Shown in pieces: positions 26,073 through 35,500 of a stretch of 43,002 nucleotides of DNA. The position numbers and the translations under genes are program-made. Under the pieces are notes generated by a model. The model saw only the letters and a list, made by a program, of their open reading frames with translations. It had not been told where the DNA came from and did not search any database. Each line of letters starts with the position of its first letter. Position 1 is the first letter of the stretch. Origin of the DNA: a virus; the IMG/VR virus record IMGVR_UViG_3300013136_000898, positions 1 to 43,002 of that record; one strand, given 5' to 3'.

Positions 26073-26106
26073 AAAGGGGATTGATCTATTTCAACCAACC
26101 CCCTTT
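26073..26106 (-). terminator. intrinsic terminator, possibly bidirectional
   Basis: On the - strand AAAGGGGGTTG pairs with CAATCCCCTTT (11 bp, one G-T) around a 12-base loop, followed by ATTTTC. On the + strand the stem is followed by TTTT. It ends the transcript of the 26110-26385 gene. Confidence 0.75.
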
Positions 26107-26109
26107 TTT

Positions 26110-26385
26110 TTATAACCATTTTAGCACGCAATATATAGCATATATTGCCAATATTACGTGCGTTTTTTCAAGAAGTATATTGTATATATTTGATATATGC
26201 TTCTTGAATGAAATTGCGTTCAATTCTTCGTTCCAGTTCCCTATTCCCAAACAGGAAAAACTGGTTTTCTTGTTTATAGGTATACTATATTTCATAAAAT
26301 ATAATATACCTCGCATTAATCCTAGGAGAGAAGATATGGTATAACCTTTTTCCTTTTTTCTTCTCTCCTCTAATTTGACTCTCAT
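26110..26385 (-). CDS. putative small membrane protein
   Basis: A 91-residue frame with a basic N-terminus (MRVKLEERRKKEKG) and a hydrophobic C-terminal helix (THVILAIYAIYCVLKWL). It ends directly at a terminator. A strong AAGGAGG lies 20 bases upstream and serves an ATG whose frame is only M-R-K-stop; that stop overlaps this start as ATGA, so initiation may be by coupling. The opposite strand is also open here (26081-26344), but its codons look like a shadow and it has no ribosome site. The sequence contains two inverted repeats (26123-26147, 26167-26208). Confidence 0.45.
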   Translation of the reverse strand: MRVKLEERRKKEKGYTISSLLGLMRGILYFMKYSIPINKKTSFSCLGIGNWNEELNAISFKKHISNIYNILLEKTHVILAIYAIYCVLKWL

Positions 26386-26450
26386 TTCCTCATACGTAAG
26401 TTTTTCCTCCTTTTCTTAAAATTATCCCTATCATATTTTAATATATATAA

Positions 26451-26822
26451 TTACATCTTTAAAGATTTATATATATCTGATATTGGTACAGAATTTAAAA
26501 TCTTTTCAATTTCATCTTTGTTTTGATAATCTATATCAGATGTACAAGATATTAAGTTATTATTATTTATTCGGCAACTCATACCTAGAGATAATAATAT
26601 TTCAGATAAAGAAGTCAAACAACTAGAATTATTATTTTCTTCACTTGGCATGTCAATATCTAAATGATTTAAACTTTCTTCCATCATTGCTGTATTTATA
26701 AATTTTTTTTCCAATTTATGGAAGTCTTTTACTTTTATATAATTCTGATTAAATGTAATAATGATTAAATAAACAAAATTTTTTATATCATTAGATATTA
26801 AAGAATTTTGTACTGCAACCAT
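26451..26822 (-). CDS. hypothetical protein overlapping the VWA gene
   Basis: The 123-residue protein starts at ATG 26822, 32 bases inside the 3' end of the VWA/metallopeptidase gene, which indicates translational coupling. It has an acidic Asn/Ser-rich central stretch (EENNNSSC) and a helical C-terminus (KDEIEKILNSVPISDIYKSL). No motif is recognised. The linkage to the MoxR/VWA pair suggests a third component of that module. Confidence 0.6.
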   Translation of the reverse strand: MVAVQNSLISNDIKNFVYLIIITFNQNYIKVKDFHKLEKKFINTAMMEESLNHLDIDMPSEENNNSSCLTSLSEILLSLGMSCRINNNNLISCTSDIDYQNKDEIEKILNSVPISDIYKSLKM

Positions 26823-28242
26823 TTAGAATGTTATCTCCTTTTAATTTTTCATTTCCTGTAATTAACCAAATAGTTTCAAAATTTTTAAGAAAATTATATC
26901 CCTTATAAATATTTTGTATATCTGAATAAAAATCTGTTAGAAATAAAATACTACTAACTTTTTCATATTGTGTTAATAATTCTATTTTGTCAAAAACCTC
27001 TTTATGAGATGTTCCCCCTCTTCCCTTGATTCCTTTTTTACGAAAGGCACTCATAATTTGTTCTTCAGAAAATAAAGAATTTATTATAATTGTATCATGA
27101 ATAATAGTATCATGTATATATACATACAATGATTTATAGTACATAAAACTATCACTTAATATACCTATAAATTTTCTTAATTCTTCCTCGTTTATTGAAG
27201 CTGAGGAATCTAATCCTGCAACTAATATAAAAGGAGTTTTATTGTATGATTTTCCTTTTAACCTGGGATACTTTTTTATACCCCTTGTTTTTTTGTATAG
27301 GGGTGTGGGAGGAATAGTTAAATTAGGAAATAACCATGTTTTTTTAGTTTGATTTTGTAAGGGGTATAATAACGTGTTCAAAAGTATTTCATTCCATGGA
27401 ACCTCAATCTTAAATATTTCATTAAATATTTTAGTTAAAAATCCAGGAGTTTCTCCTTTGAGTCTGGCCCAAATTGATTGAATGTTTTCCTGCTTTTCTT
27501 TTATATTATTTGAAATGGATTCTTTTGTTTCACCTTCTTGTATAGGTGGATTATTATCATTTGAAATAATATAACTTTTACCTGTTTCTTTATCTCTAAT
27601 TATATGAATCTTGGTTCCTTCAATATTTTCACTGTTCTCAAATTTCAAATTGTGGTTATTGAAATTATTGTCAGATTCATCTACACTATCTAAAGAAGAA
27701 TTGTCAGATTTTTCTTTTTGTAATTTATTATCTTTAATACAAAAAGTATTACTAATAAATCTATTTTTTTGGTTTATCAATATATTATAAACATCTTCTG
27801 CACTGCAATTTGGATGTTTAGAATGTATTTCAGGAAAGAATATACATCCTTCAGGAACCTTAATTATTCCCATATTTTCTGCAATTTCTTTACATAATCT
27901 GTTAACTACATGATCTGTAGCCATTTGCCAGATTTCTAGATCTTTGTTTATTGCTCTAAAAATATGGTTATAAAATATATGTAAAATTTCATGGATTGCA
28001 ACAAATAGGAATTCTTGTAAGGTAATGTTATTATGTATCAAAAAGACAATTTTTTTTCCATTAGTGAATCCTAAACTAGAGGTGGGAACACCTAATTTTT
28101 TACAAACTTTCGTATATTCTGAAGAAGAACAATAAATACGTTCTGCTGAATAATAAAAGGACGATAATATGGTTAAATCTGGTCTTCCTACAAAAATAAT
28201 GGTGGCATCAGAAATTATCTTATTAATTTTTTCGATACTCAT
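26791..28242 (-). CDS. VWA-like protein with putative metallopeptidase domain (DUF2201-like)
   Basis: The 483-residue protein has an N-terminal zincin-like domain with VAIHEILHIFYNH (H84, E85, H88) followed by ATDHVVN, the pattern of the DUF2201 putative metallopeptidase. An acidic linker (about 170-250) joins it to a VWA-like domain with a MIDAS motif GLDSSASI (D345-x-S-x-S349), GGTS (T411) and LFLTDFYSD (D437). It is next to a MoxR-type AAA ATPase, the usual bacterial partner: the ATPase remodels a target that the VWA protein recruits. Start ATG 28242, 13 bases after the ATPase stop. Confidence 0.85.
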   Translation of the reverse strand: MSIEKINKIISDATIIFVGRPDLTILSSFYYSAERIYCSSSEYTKVCKKLGVPTSSLGFTNGKKIVFLIHNNITLQEFLFVAIHEILHIFYNHIFRAINKDLEIWQMATDHVVNRLCKEIAENMGIIKVPEGCIFFPEIHSKHPNCSAEDVYNILINQKNRFISNTFCIKDNKLQKEKSDNSSLDSVDESDNNFNNHNLKFENSENIEGTKIHIIRDKETGKSYIISNDNNPPIQEGETKESISNNIKEKQENIQSIWARLKGETPGFLTKIFNEIFKIEVPWNEILLNTLLYPLQNQTKKTWLFPNLTIPPTPLYKKTRGIKKYPRLKGKSYNKTPFILVAGLDSSASINEEELRKFIGILSDSFMYYKSLYVYIHDTIIHDTIIINSLFSEEQIMSAFRKKGIKGRGGTSHKEVFDKIELLTQYEKVSSILFLTDFYSDIQNIYKGYNFLKNFETIWLITGNEKLKGDNILNGCSTKFFNI

Positions 28243-28255
28243 ATTTAGGTACCTT

Positions 28256-29476
28256 TCAGTATTGTTTAATAATACTAAAATCCACCTGCATATTTTTTAT
28301 AACGCTGGAATCTATTTCATGGTTATTTATCATACTTTTTATAATATCTAGTCCTGAAATCAAATTTAATTTTTCGTTAGTAGTTTTTCCACACAAATGA
28401 TACATCATTTTTATTGACAACTCTTTATTATTATTCATAAAATAGTTTAGTACTTTAATAAAACTATTGGATGCATTTTTATCATTTAAATCAAGTGATT
28501 TTCTTTGGTAAAACTCACTAACTACAATTGTACTATATGCCATTTTTCTAATCGGATCTTCTGGAACATTTAATATTCCTTTATCAAATAAAGGAGATAC
28601 ATCAATATCTTTATAAATTAGTAAATATTCAATAAATTTATTTGCAGGACCCGATCCAACACAACCTTCAAGTGCACATCTCATTATATTTTGAAGTTTT
28701 GGATCGGTTTTAATCTCATCCATTTTATTTGTTTTTTCAAGATTCCATAAAAATTCTGACACTCCTTGATCCCATGATCTTGGACTAGCAAATTGTTCAA
28801 AATTAGATTCCTCTGTGCAAAAATAGGATTCATGGTCAATTATGCTGAAAAAACTACATATAGTATCATGTACTCCATTTGGTACGGCATAATTTTGTAA
28901 CCAAAATTTAACATCTGGCTCTGCATATAAGGCCATACATCTATTTCTTATGGCTGTAAATGTAATTCTAGCTCCGGCCATAGGTGTTTCATTTCCAGCT
29001 AAAATTATTGCCACATTGTTTGGTATTTTGTGTCCGCTTATACTATTATGTGTAAATAATTCAAATTGTATGTTTTGCACAGCCTCCGAACATGTATGAA
29101 TATCATCCATAAAACAAATTACCCCGTTCGGATTTTGCTCGGACATTTCCCAAAGTTTACAAACTAATTCTGGCATTGACCATTCAGTAGTAAGAGTTTC
29201 TTTTTGAGAAATTATTTTAATATTACTATCGGGTAAGCCTCCAAATTTTTCTTCTCTTTCTAAACCAGGTTCGCATGGTAAAACTGCAAAACCTTTTTTG
29301 GACGCATAATATATAATCATTTCTGTTTTTCCAATTCCCGGAGAAGATATAATCCAAGGAATTAAAAATTTTTTGGTAGGATTTTCAATCTTTCTTTTAG
29401 CCATTTGTAACGCCAAGAAAACAGCATTTTGTATAGAGGTTGAAGAATGTTTTATAGTTTTCATTCCGCCATTCAT
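28256..29476 (-). CDS. MoxR-like AAA+ ATPase
   Basis: The 406-residue protein has Walker A SSPGIGKTE (about 43-51), a PGLEREEKFGGLPDS segment, Walker B VICFMDDIH, sensor 1 AIILAGNETP and arginine finger-like AIRNRC. This is the order seen in MoxR-type AAA+ proteins. The partner VWA/metallopeptidase gene follows directly. Such pairs act as chaperones or remodelling machines for metalloenzymes and other complexes. Start ATG 29476 follows AAGGAAAGG. The pentapeptide B gene ends 5 bases upstream. The target in the phage is unknown. Confidence 0.88.
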   Translation of the reverse strand: MNGGMKTIKHSSTSIQNAVFLALQMAKRKIENPTKKFLIPWIISSPGIGKTEMIIYYASKKGFAVLPCEPGLEREEKFGGLPDSNIKIISQKETLTTEWSMPELVCKLWEMSEQNPNGVICFMDDIHTCSEAVQNIQFELFTHNSISGHKIPNNVAIILAGNETPMAGARITFTAIRNRCMALYAEPDVKFWLQNYAVPNGVHDTICSFFSIIDHESYFCTEESNFEQFASPRSWDQGVSEFLWNLEKTNKMDEIKTDPKLQNIMRCALEGCVGSGPANKFIEYLLIYKDIDVSPLFDKGILNVPEDPIRKMAYSTIVVSEFYQRKSLDLNDKNASNSFIKVLNYFMNNNKELSIKMMYHLCGKTTNEKLNLISGLDIIKSMINNHEIDSSVIKNMQVDFSIIKQY

Positions 29477-29481
29477 TTCGT

Positions 29482-30444
29482 TTAAACCTTTCCTTCCTTA
29501 CAGATATTCAACAAGTGTTTTTTATTCTTATTCCAAAATTCCAATGCTCCTTCATTCATCTTATCAATTTCTTCATCCGTGAAATTTTCCCATTCTTCAA
29601 ATGAATGGAGTTCACATCCAATTTTCATATGTTCGTCAAGTATCAACACAAACCATCTAAGTCGTCCAGTAACCTGAATGGGTTCCTTCGAGATAGGAAC
29701 TCCTTTACCATAGGTGGTATTCTCGAATTTGGCTTCTCGAAGATCTGTTCCTCGAAGAAATGCTTCTTGAAGGTCTGCTCCTTGAAAATCTACTTCTTGA
29801 AGATTTGCTTCTCTAAGATTTGCTTCTAGAAGTTTTGCTTTTCGAAGACTTGCTCCTCTAAGATTTGCTCTCCAAAGATCTGCTTTCTCAAGATATGCTT
29901 CTCTAAGATATGCTCCTTGAAGGTTTGCGTATTGAAGATTTGCTTTATAAAGGTTTGCGTATCGAAGGTCTACTACTGGAAGTTTTGCTCCTTGAAGGTT
30001 TGCTTTTTGGAGGTCTACTCCCCAAAGATCTGCTCCTTGAAGATTCGCTCTCCAAAGACTTGCTCCTCTAAGATTTGCTCTCCAAAGATCTGCTTTCTGA
30101 AGATTTGCTCCTTGAAGATTTACTCCTTGAAGATTTACTCCTTGAAGATTTGCTTCTCGAAGACTTGCTTCTTGAAGATTTGCTTCTTGAAAATTTACTC
30201 CTTGGAAGTTTGCTCCTTGGAGGTTTGCTCCTTGCAGATCTGCGTCTTGAAGATTTGCTCCTCTAAGATCTGCTTTCTCAAGATCTGCTTTCTCAAGATT
30301 TACTCCTTGAAGATTTACTTTTTGAAAATGTTCTCCTTGAAGATACGCTTCTGATAAATCTGGAGTAATTCCAGGATTTTCTTTCCTCCATTGATTCCAA
30401 TTTTCAACCCCTGATTTAAGAATTGCGAGATGCTCTGAATTCAT
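29482..30444 (-). CDS. pentapeptide repeat protein B with C-terminal domain
   Basis: The start ATG 30444 (MNSEHLAILKSGVENWNQW) is chosen because it aligns with paralogue A and lies about 10 bases from GGAAG; an upstream ATG 30465 would add KRKKKK. The head and the GITPDLSEAYL motif match paralogue A. About 40 pentapeptides A-(D/N)-L-x-x follow. The last 75 residues form a non-repeat domain (TTYGKGVPISKEPIQVTGRL, then LRWFVLILDEHMKIGC and acidic FTDEEIDKMNEG) missing from A. A beta-helix with an effector domain is inferred; the target is unknown. Confidence 0.85.
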   Translation of the reverse strand: MNSEHLAILKSGVENWNQWRKENPGITPDLSEAYLQGEHFQKVNLQGVNLEKADLEKADLRGANLQDADLQGANLQGANFQGVNFQEANLQEASLREANLQGVNLQGVNLQGANLQKADLWRANLRGASLWRANLQGADLWGVDLQKANLQGAKLPVVDLRYANLYKANLQYANLQGAYLREAYLEKADLWRANLRGASLRKAKLLEANLREANLQEVDFQGADLQEAFLRGTDLREAKFENTTYGKGVPISKEPIQVTGRLRWFVLILDEHMKIGCELHSFEEWENFTDEEIDKMNEGALEFWNKNKKHLLNICKEGKV

Positions 30445-30498
30445 TTTCTTTTTCTTCCTTTTCATCTATTTTTGCACATCACCAATAATTTCTTTTTT

Positions 30499-31227
30499 TT
30501 AAGCTTTCCTAGGAATATAATAATTCATAATTGATTGACAAAAAGGCCACATATATATTTTCCAGTATTTTAATTTGTCAATTTCGCTATTATCGATTAA
30601 ATTAGTTGATTTTCTTTCAATAATAATATCATATCCTTTTAAATAAACAAGAAAATCACTATTTTTATGAGGTATCAAAAAATATTCTATATTATGTGAT
30701 TTAAAATAAGCTTGTCTTATTTTCTCAATACTTTGACAAATATTTTTTGGACTACTATAATTAATGTGATTGAAAAAATTATAGAAGGAAAGGTTATATG
30801 GTTTATTTAATATTCCTTTTACATACATTTTAGCATCAATATTATAAAGAAAAGATTTTCGATTTGGAGATATGATTAATTTATTTATTTTACCTTCATA
30901 TCTTATGGGGAGGGATAATAACTTAGTATTTAAAATTTTAGAACAAATAAAACCGTCTCTTTGTATAACGGCTATTTGATCCATATTAATATTATTTCTT
31001 TGCAAAAAACTCTCAATAGATAAATCTACCATGGAAATAAAATAGGAAGATAAAGTTGGATTCTTTTTTTGAATTAACCCTATCTTCCTATTTCTTAATT
31101 CTTTATCGTCTCTAAAAGATTTTGGTAACTCCTCCAATCCCAAAGAATTCATTAAATTAAAATAACAAGATGATATATCATATTGAAATAGATTTTCTTT
31201 TATTATTTCTTTACATAGTATTTTCAT
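30499..31227 (-). CDS. protein with polymerase palm-like motifs
   Basis: The 242-residue protein contains FQYDISSCYFNLMNSLG near the N-terminus, which resembles motif A of family B polymerase palms (D-x-x-S-L-Y-P), and AVIQRDGFICS about 70 residues later, which could correspond to motif C. The second half has FLIPHKNSDFLVYLKGYDII and ends basic. The size is far below a full polymerase. It overlaps the preceding gene by 17 bases. It may be a minimal palm-like nucleotidyltransferase or a degenerate polymerase; the motif A similarity is the only support. Confidence 0.5.
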   Translation of the reverse strand: MKILCKEIIKENLFQYDISSCYFNLMNSLGLEELPKSFRDDKELRNRKIGLIQKKNPTLSSYFISMVDLSIESFLQRNNINMDQIAVIQRDGFICSKILNTKLLSLPIRYEGKINKLIISPNRKSFLYNIDAKMYVKGILNKPYNLSFYNFFNHINYSSPKNICQSIEKIRQAYFKSHNIEYFLIPHKNSDFLVYLKGYDIIIERKSTNLIDNSEIDKLKYWKIYMWPFCQSIMNYYIPRKA

Positions 31228-31873
31228 TACATATCGTTTTTAGCAATAATAGTTCTTGTATTTGAATTATCTTAATCATGTAGTATGGATCAACTGTTTC
31301 GAAAAATAGTTTATCTAACTTTATATGTATATCTTTTAAGGTTTGGCATTCTTCTAAAAGTTTGCCAAATTTCTTGGAAACACTTACTAAAATTACTTTT
31401 TCCCTATCAGTTAACCTAGAATCTGGATTTTTATAATCTGTTAGTTGTCTAAGATTAAAATTTTCTTCCATTACAGTGGAAGGTTTACTAGAAGTTTGTA
31501 TAAATATAGGATAATGAATACCTTCTACATTTTGTGTTATATAAATAATTTTCTTATGATCGTTAAATGTAATATAACAAATATATCTATAGTTATTTTC
31601 TTCTTGAAAAATCATAATACCATTATTATAAGATTTATTACAAGTATTATTAATTCGTATATTGGGTTTAACGGATGTACTGGTATTCATTAATGGTATT
31701 GAATGTTCTTTAGTACTAATTTTTATATCAGTATATTCAGGATATTTTATAGATAAAACAATTGAATTTTTATTAAAATTTTCAATACTATCAAATAAGG
31801 AATTTATTATTTTAATATCATTAGTATAATTACATAAATCATTCCAATTAAAATTTTTTATGGATAGCATCAT
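31211..31873 (-). CDS. hypothetical protein
   Basis: The 220-residue protein has a helical start (FNWNDLCNYTNDIKIINSLF), a beta-rich middle (YRYICYITFNDHKKIIYITQ) and a helical end. The segment DSRLTDREKVILVSVSKKFG looks like a helix-turn entry but no known motif can be named. Its 3' end overlaps the palm-like gene by 17 bases, so the two products are probably functional partners. It begins 17 bases behind the GTP cyclohydrolase stop. Confidence 0.55.
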   Translation of the reverse strand: MMLSIKNFNWNDLCNYTNDIKIINSLFDSIENFNKNSIVLSIKYPEYTDIKISTKEHSIPLMNTSTSVKPNIRINNTCNKSYNNGIMIFQEENNYRYICYITFNDHKKIIYITQNVEGIHYPIFIQTSSKPSTVMEENFNLRQLTDYKNPDSRLTDREKVILVSVSKKFGKLLEECQTLKDIHIKLDKLFFETVDPYYMIKIIQIQELLLLKTICNENTM

Positions 31874-31890
31874 ATTTTGTTTCCTTCATT

Positions 31891-32493
31891 TTAAAGTTTT
31901 AAAAACTCGGATTTAATTGTACTACATGTTTCAAAGATTCCTCTAACTGCTGATGTAACAACCCAACATTCAGAAGATGTTTCCACTCCACGACATAGCA
32001 TACAACCATGTTGACCCTTAACAATTACCCCACAACCTTCAGGTTCTAAAAACTCTACAAAATAATCAACTATTTTTGTAGTAAGATCTTCTTGTAGAAT
32101 GGGGGCCTTTGCCAACAGTTTTATCATTCTAGGAATTTTACTTAATCCTACAGCATGTCCTCCTGTTTTTGGCATATATCCAAATGTTGCTTTATAAGAT
32201 ACCGTTTCAAAATGGTGGGGGCATACTCCATAAGCGTCTATAGGACCTACTTTAATTAATCCATTATAATTAGTCGGAAATGTTTTGGATAATATCTCTT
32301 TAATTTCTTTTCTCGGATTTATACCTCTGCACTTTTCCAGAATCAAGGCCTTGGCAATTCTAGAAGGAGTTTCATCAAAGTTAACATCATTTTGATAATC
32401 CAATTGATAGACTAAAGACAAGGCAGGAAAAATATATTTTTCCCATCCTGTTTTAACCATATCTAAAGCAGTTTCAACATTAGTATCATTCAT
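31891..32493 (-). CDS. folE: GTP cyclohydrolase I
   Basis: The 200-residue protein has all three family blocks: GVCPHHFETVSY (C91, H94, zinc; the usual CEHH is CPHH here), VGLSKIPRMIKLLAKAP followed by QEDLT, and GQHGCMLCRGV (H162, C164, zinc and catalysis). The enzyme converts GTP to dihydroneopterin triphosphate, the first step of folate and of 7-deazaguanine (queuosine) synthesis. Phages use it to make 7-deazaguanine DNA bases, but no queD, queC or queE homologue is seen here. Start ATG 32493 follows GGAGA. It lies between RNAP beta and two unknown genes. Confidence 0.93.
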   Translation of the reverse strand: MNDTNVETALDMVKTGWEKYIFPALSLVYQLDYQNDVNFDETPSRIAKALILEKCRGINPRKEIKEILSKTFPTNYNGLIKVGPIDAYGVCPHHFETVSYKATFGYMPKTGGHAVGLSKIPRMIKLLAKAPILQEDLTTKIVDYFVEFLEPEGCGVIVKGQHGCMLCRGVETSSECWVVTSAVRGIFETCSTIKSEFLKL

Positions 32494-32565
32494 ATATATC
32501 TCCTATATTATAAAATTATGAGTAATACAAAATATATTGTATGAGTTAAAAAAATCACCAAAACT

Positions 32566-35500
32566 TCATTCTTTTTTTATCTGTATTCCAACAGTCTTAA
32601 GATTGCTTTCCAATAAATCTAAAGAAATCGGTTTTTCTTCATTTAACTCCTCATCTTCCTCATATAATCTGGGGTTTTGTAAAATTTTAGACAATTCTTT
32701 ATTTTTTAATCCACTAGAATCTGAATGAATTGTTAAAAAATCTGTTAGTAGGTTTAAAGCATCATATCCAATTAAAGCCCAAACTTCCATTTCTCCCAAT
32801 CTGTGGCCACCTTGATTACTTTTTCCACCTAGGGGTTGTAACGTTCGTTTGGAATACGGACCAATAGATCTTACAGACATTTTTTCTGTAGCTCTGTGCA
32901 CTAATTTTAAAAAATACATATATCCACAAGCGATAGGATTTGTTATAGTTATTTTAGATTCTGGATCATAAATTTGATATTTATCAATTATATTATTAAT
33001 ATAAAAATCAATTAATTCTTTTTCAGTCATACTATCTGGATTTTCAGGATAGTTTCTCATTAGTCCAACATAACCCATACATTGCATTAATTCCTCAAAA
33101 TTTATACTTTGAAAAGCTGGTTGTATTAAAGTTATATTTTGAATAGCATATTTAATTCCGTGTTCTTTCCGTCTTTTTTCAAAATCATTCAAAATAATTT
33201 CCGTTACCCACTTATTTTTCGTTTTATCAATTATTTCAAGAAACCCTTTAAGAACTTTGCATATTTCAATATCTGAATCTTCTTTTGTCTGATCTAATAA
33301 ATTATACTTTAATTGGTTTAAGCATTCAGTTAAATGTAGTTCATATATTTGACCTACATTCATTCTACTAATTATACCAAGAGGATTTAGTATTAATTCA
33401 AATTTTCTTCCATCTGGAGTATTAGGCATAAGTTCATCTGGTAGTATACGACTAATTGTTCCTTTATTACCATGCCTATTGGAAAGTTTATCCCCATTAT
33501 TCAATTTCTCCATATATATAGCAGTAATTTTAATATGACATCCTTTAATTCTCTTACTATCAATAGTATATTTTCCAAGATTTTCTGAAATATTTAATCT
33601 ACTTAGTGTATTCTCCAAAATAGAATTTGCTTTTTCTTTTCCAAGATGTGAAATTAATTTTTCTCGTATAGAATTATATCGTTTATTCTCTTTATTTATA
33701 AATTTTTCGAGAAATCCATTATAATCTTCAATATTACGATTAAAATTATTGGGATATATTTCAATATTAACTATTTTACAATCGACAGGAGCAGTTTTTT
33801 CTAAGGGTTCTATATTTATCATCTCTAAATCTGCATCCATATCTATAGTTTTTAATTTGGCGAATATTTCACCCTTTTTTAGAAAATCATTAATTTCTGG
33901 TAGGGGTTTATATGTTCCAGAATCTAAACTAAGTAATACTTGAGTTGAATCAATATCAAATGATAAATCTACAATATGTATACTCTTAAATTTTTCACTG
34001 GCTGATTTACTAATAATTATACCATCATCAACATTCCAACCTTTCCAAGAACAAATTCCAACCAATAAATTTCTTCCTAATTGTAAACTACCATTTCTTA
34101 AAAATAGAGATTCACAAAGTATTTCTCCTTTCTGAAATGTATCTCCCTCATTCTTTTTAGGTATCATATAGTCCATTATACTTTCTTTAAAGAAAGGTTT
34201 TATATATGCACCTTCATTTAGATTATCATAATGAATAATCATTCCATCTTCATTTAAAGTTAATACCTTACCATTATCCTTTGCCCGACATAAGAAAGTA
34301 CCACTATCAACAAACATATCTTCTGTACCAGATCTAATAAGAGGTTCATCTGTTTCAGATAATAATATTGTTTGTTTAACTTGACTAGAAGCCATTTGTA
34401 ATCGCGTTTGATCATCATTACATAAAAATGGAGTTAAAGAAATAGGATAACTGAAAACAATATCTTTATTGGGTTCTACAAATAGTCCTTTTTCATTTAT
34501 GACACAGTTGGGAACTAAATTTAATATTACTCCACAACCTTCTCTATCAGGAGTATCTGCAGGACAAATAAATCCTTTTTGAGAATCATCTAATGTTCGA
34601 AGATGTGTAGGAACATTTTCTTTTTTGAATCCACCTGGTCCGGTAAGCGATAATTGCATTAAAGATGCAATTTCAGAAACAGGGTTTATGCAAAAATTAA
34701 AATGAATGATATCTGATACATTACATTTTTCTAAAATTATATTTTGATGAATTCTAAACGTACTTTTTTTACTATTCTTTACTGATACTAGCATATCATA
34801 AACTTTTTTAAGTAAAGGACTTATAATGTATTCAAGAAATCTAATTCTTTTATATTTTAAATCAGTATCTGAACGAGGTCCTTCATATAAAGCAAATAGT
34901 ATTTCAAATAAAATAGAATTGGTTTTAAAATAATCATGAATAAAATAATCCATATAATATGCTAATGTTAAGGAGAAAATAATACTAGATCCTTTTTTCT
35001 CCTCATCATTTTTAATCGTACTAAAATATTTTCCTACATGGCATATTAAATCTGTTTTGTTAGAATTATTCCATATATTATAACAAGAGCTTATAATAGA
35101 TTTTAAATTTTCATTAACAATATTGGGATCTAATAGTGTTAAAAAATCATCTAGTTCTTGTTTTGTATGATTTGCACATATTAGTAATGGAAGACTAATT
35201 TTTCTTCCAAATAGAGAAACATAATATTCATTATCTTTATGATTTTTATTAATATTAAGGGATAAAATATTAGTTCTAAGTTTAATCTGGTTTGGTTTGT
35301 TAAACCTATATATAATTGGAAAATCATATAACTGTAGTACTGGTATTTTTAAATGTCCACCAATATAGAAAAATTGATTTTCAATCAAATTTGGAATTTT
35401 TAAGAAAAATTCCTGTTTCTTGTTTTTATCATCCTCAACAATGATTTTTAATAAACTTAGACTATTATTTTTTAATTCCTCATGTCTTATTTTTTTTAAT

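Noticed and set aside
26081-26344. + strand 87-residue frame
   Set aside because: No ribosome site, opposite to all neighbours, overlaps the better supported - strand frame and starts inside a terminator.
29917-30354. Long + strand frames opposite pentapeptide gene B
   Set aside because: Same mirror effect as for gene A.
32494-32565. Terminator between RNAP beta and folE
   Set aside because: Only a weak 6-bp ATACAA/TTGTAT hairpin is present, with no T-run; likely read-through.
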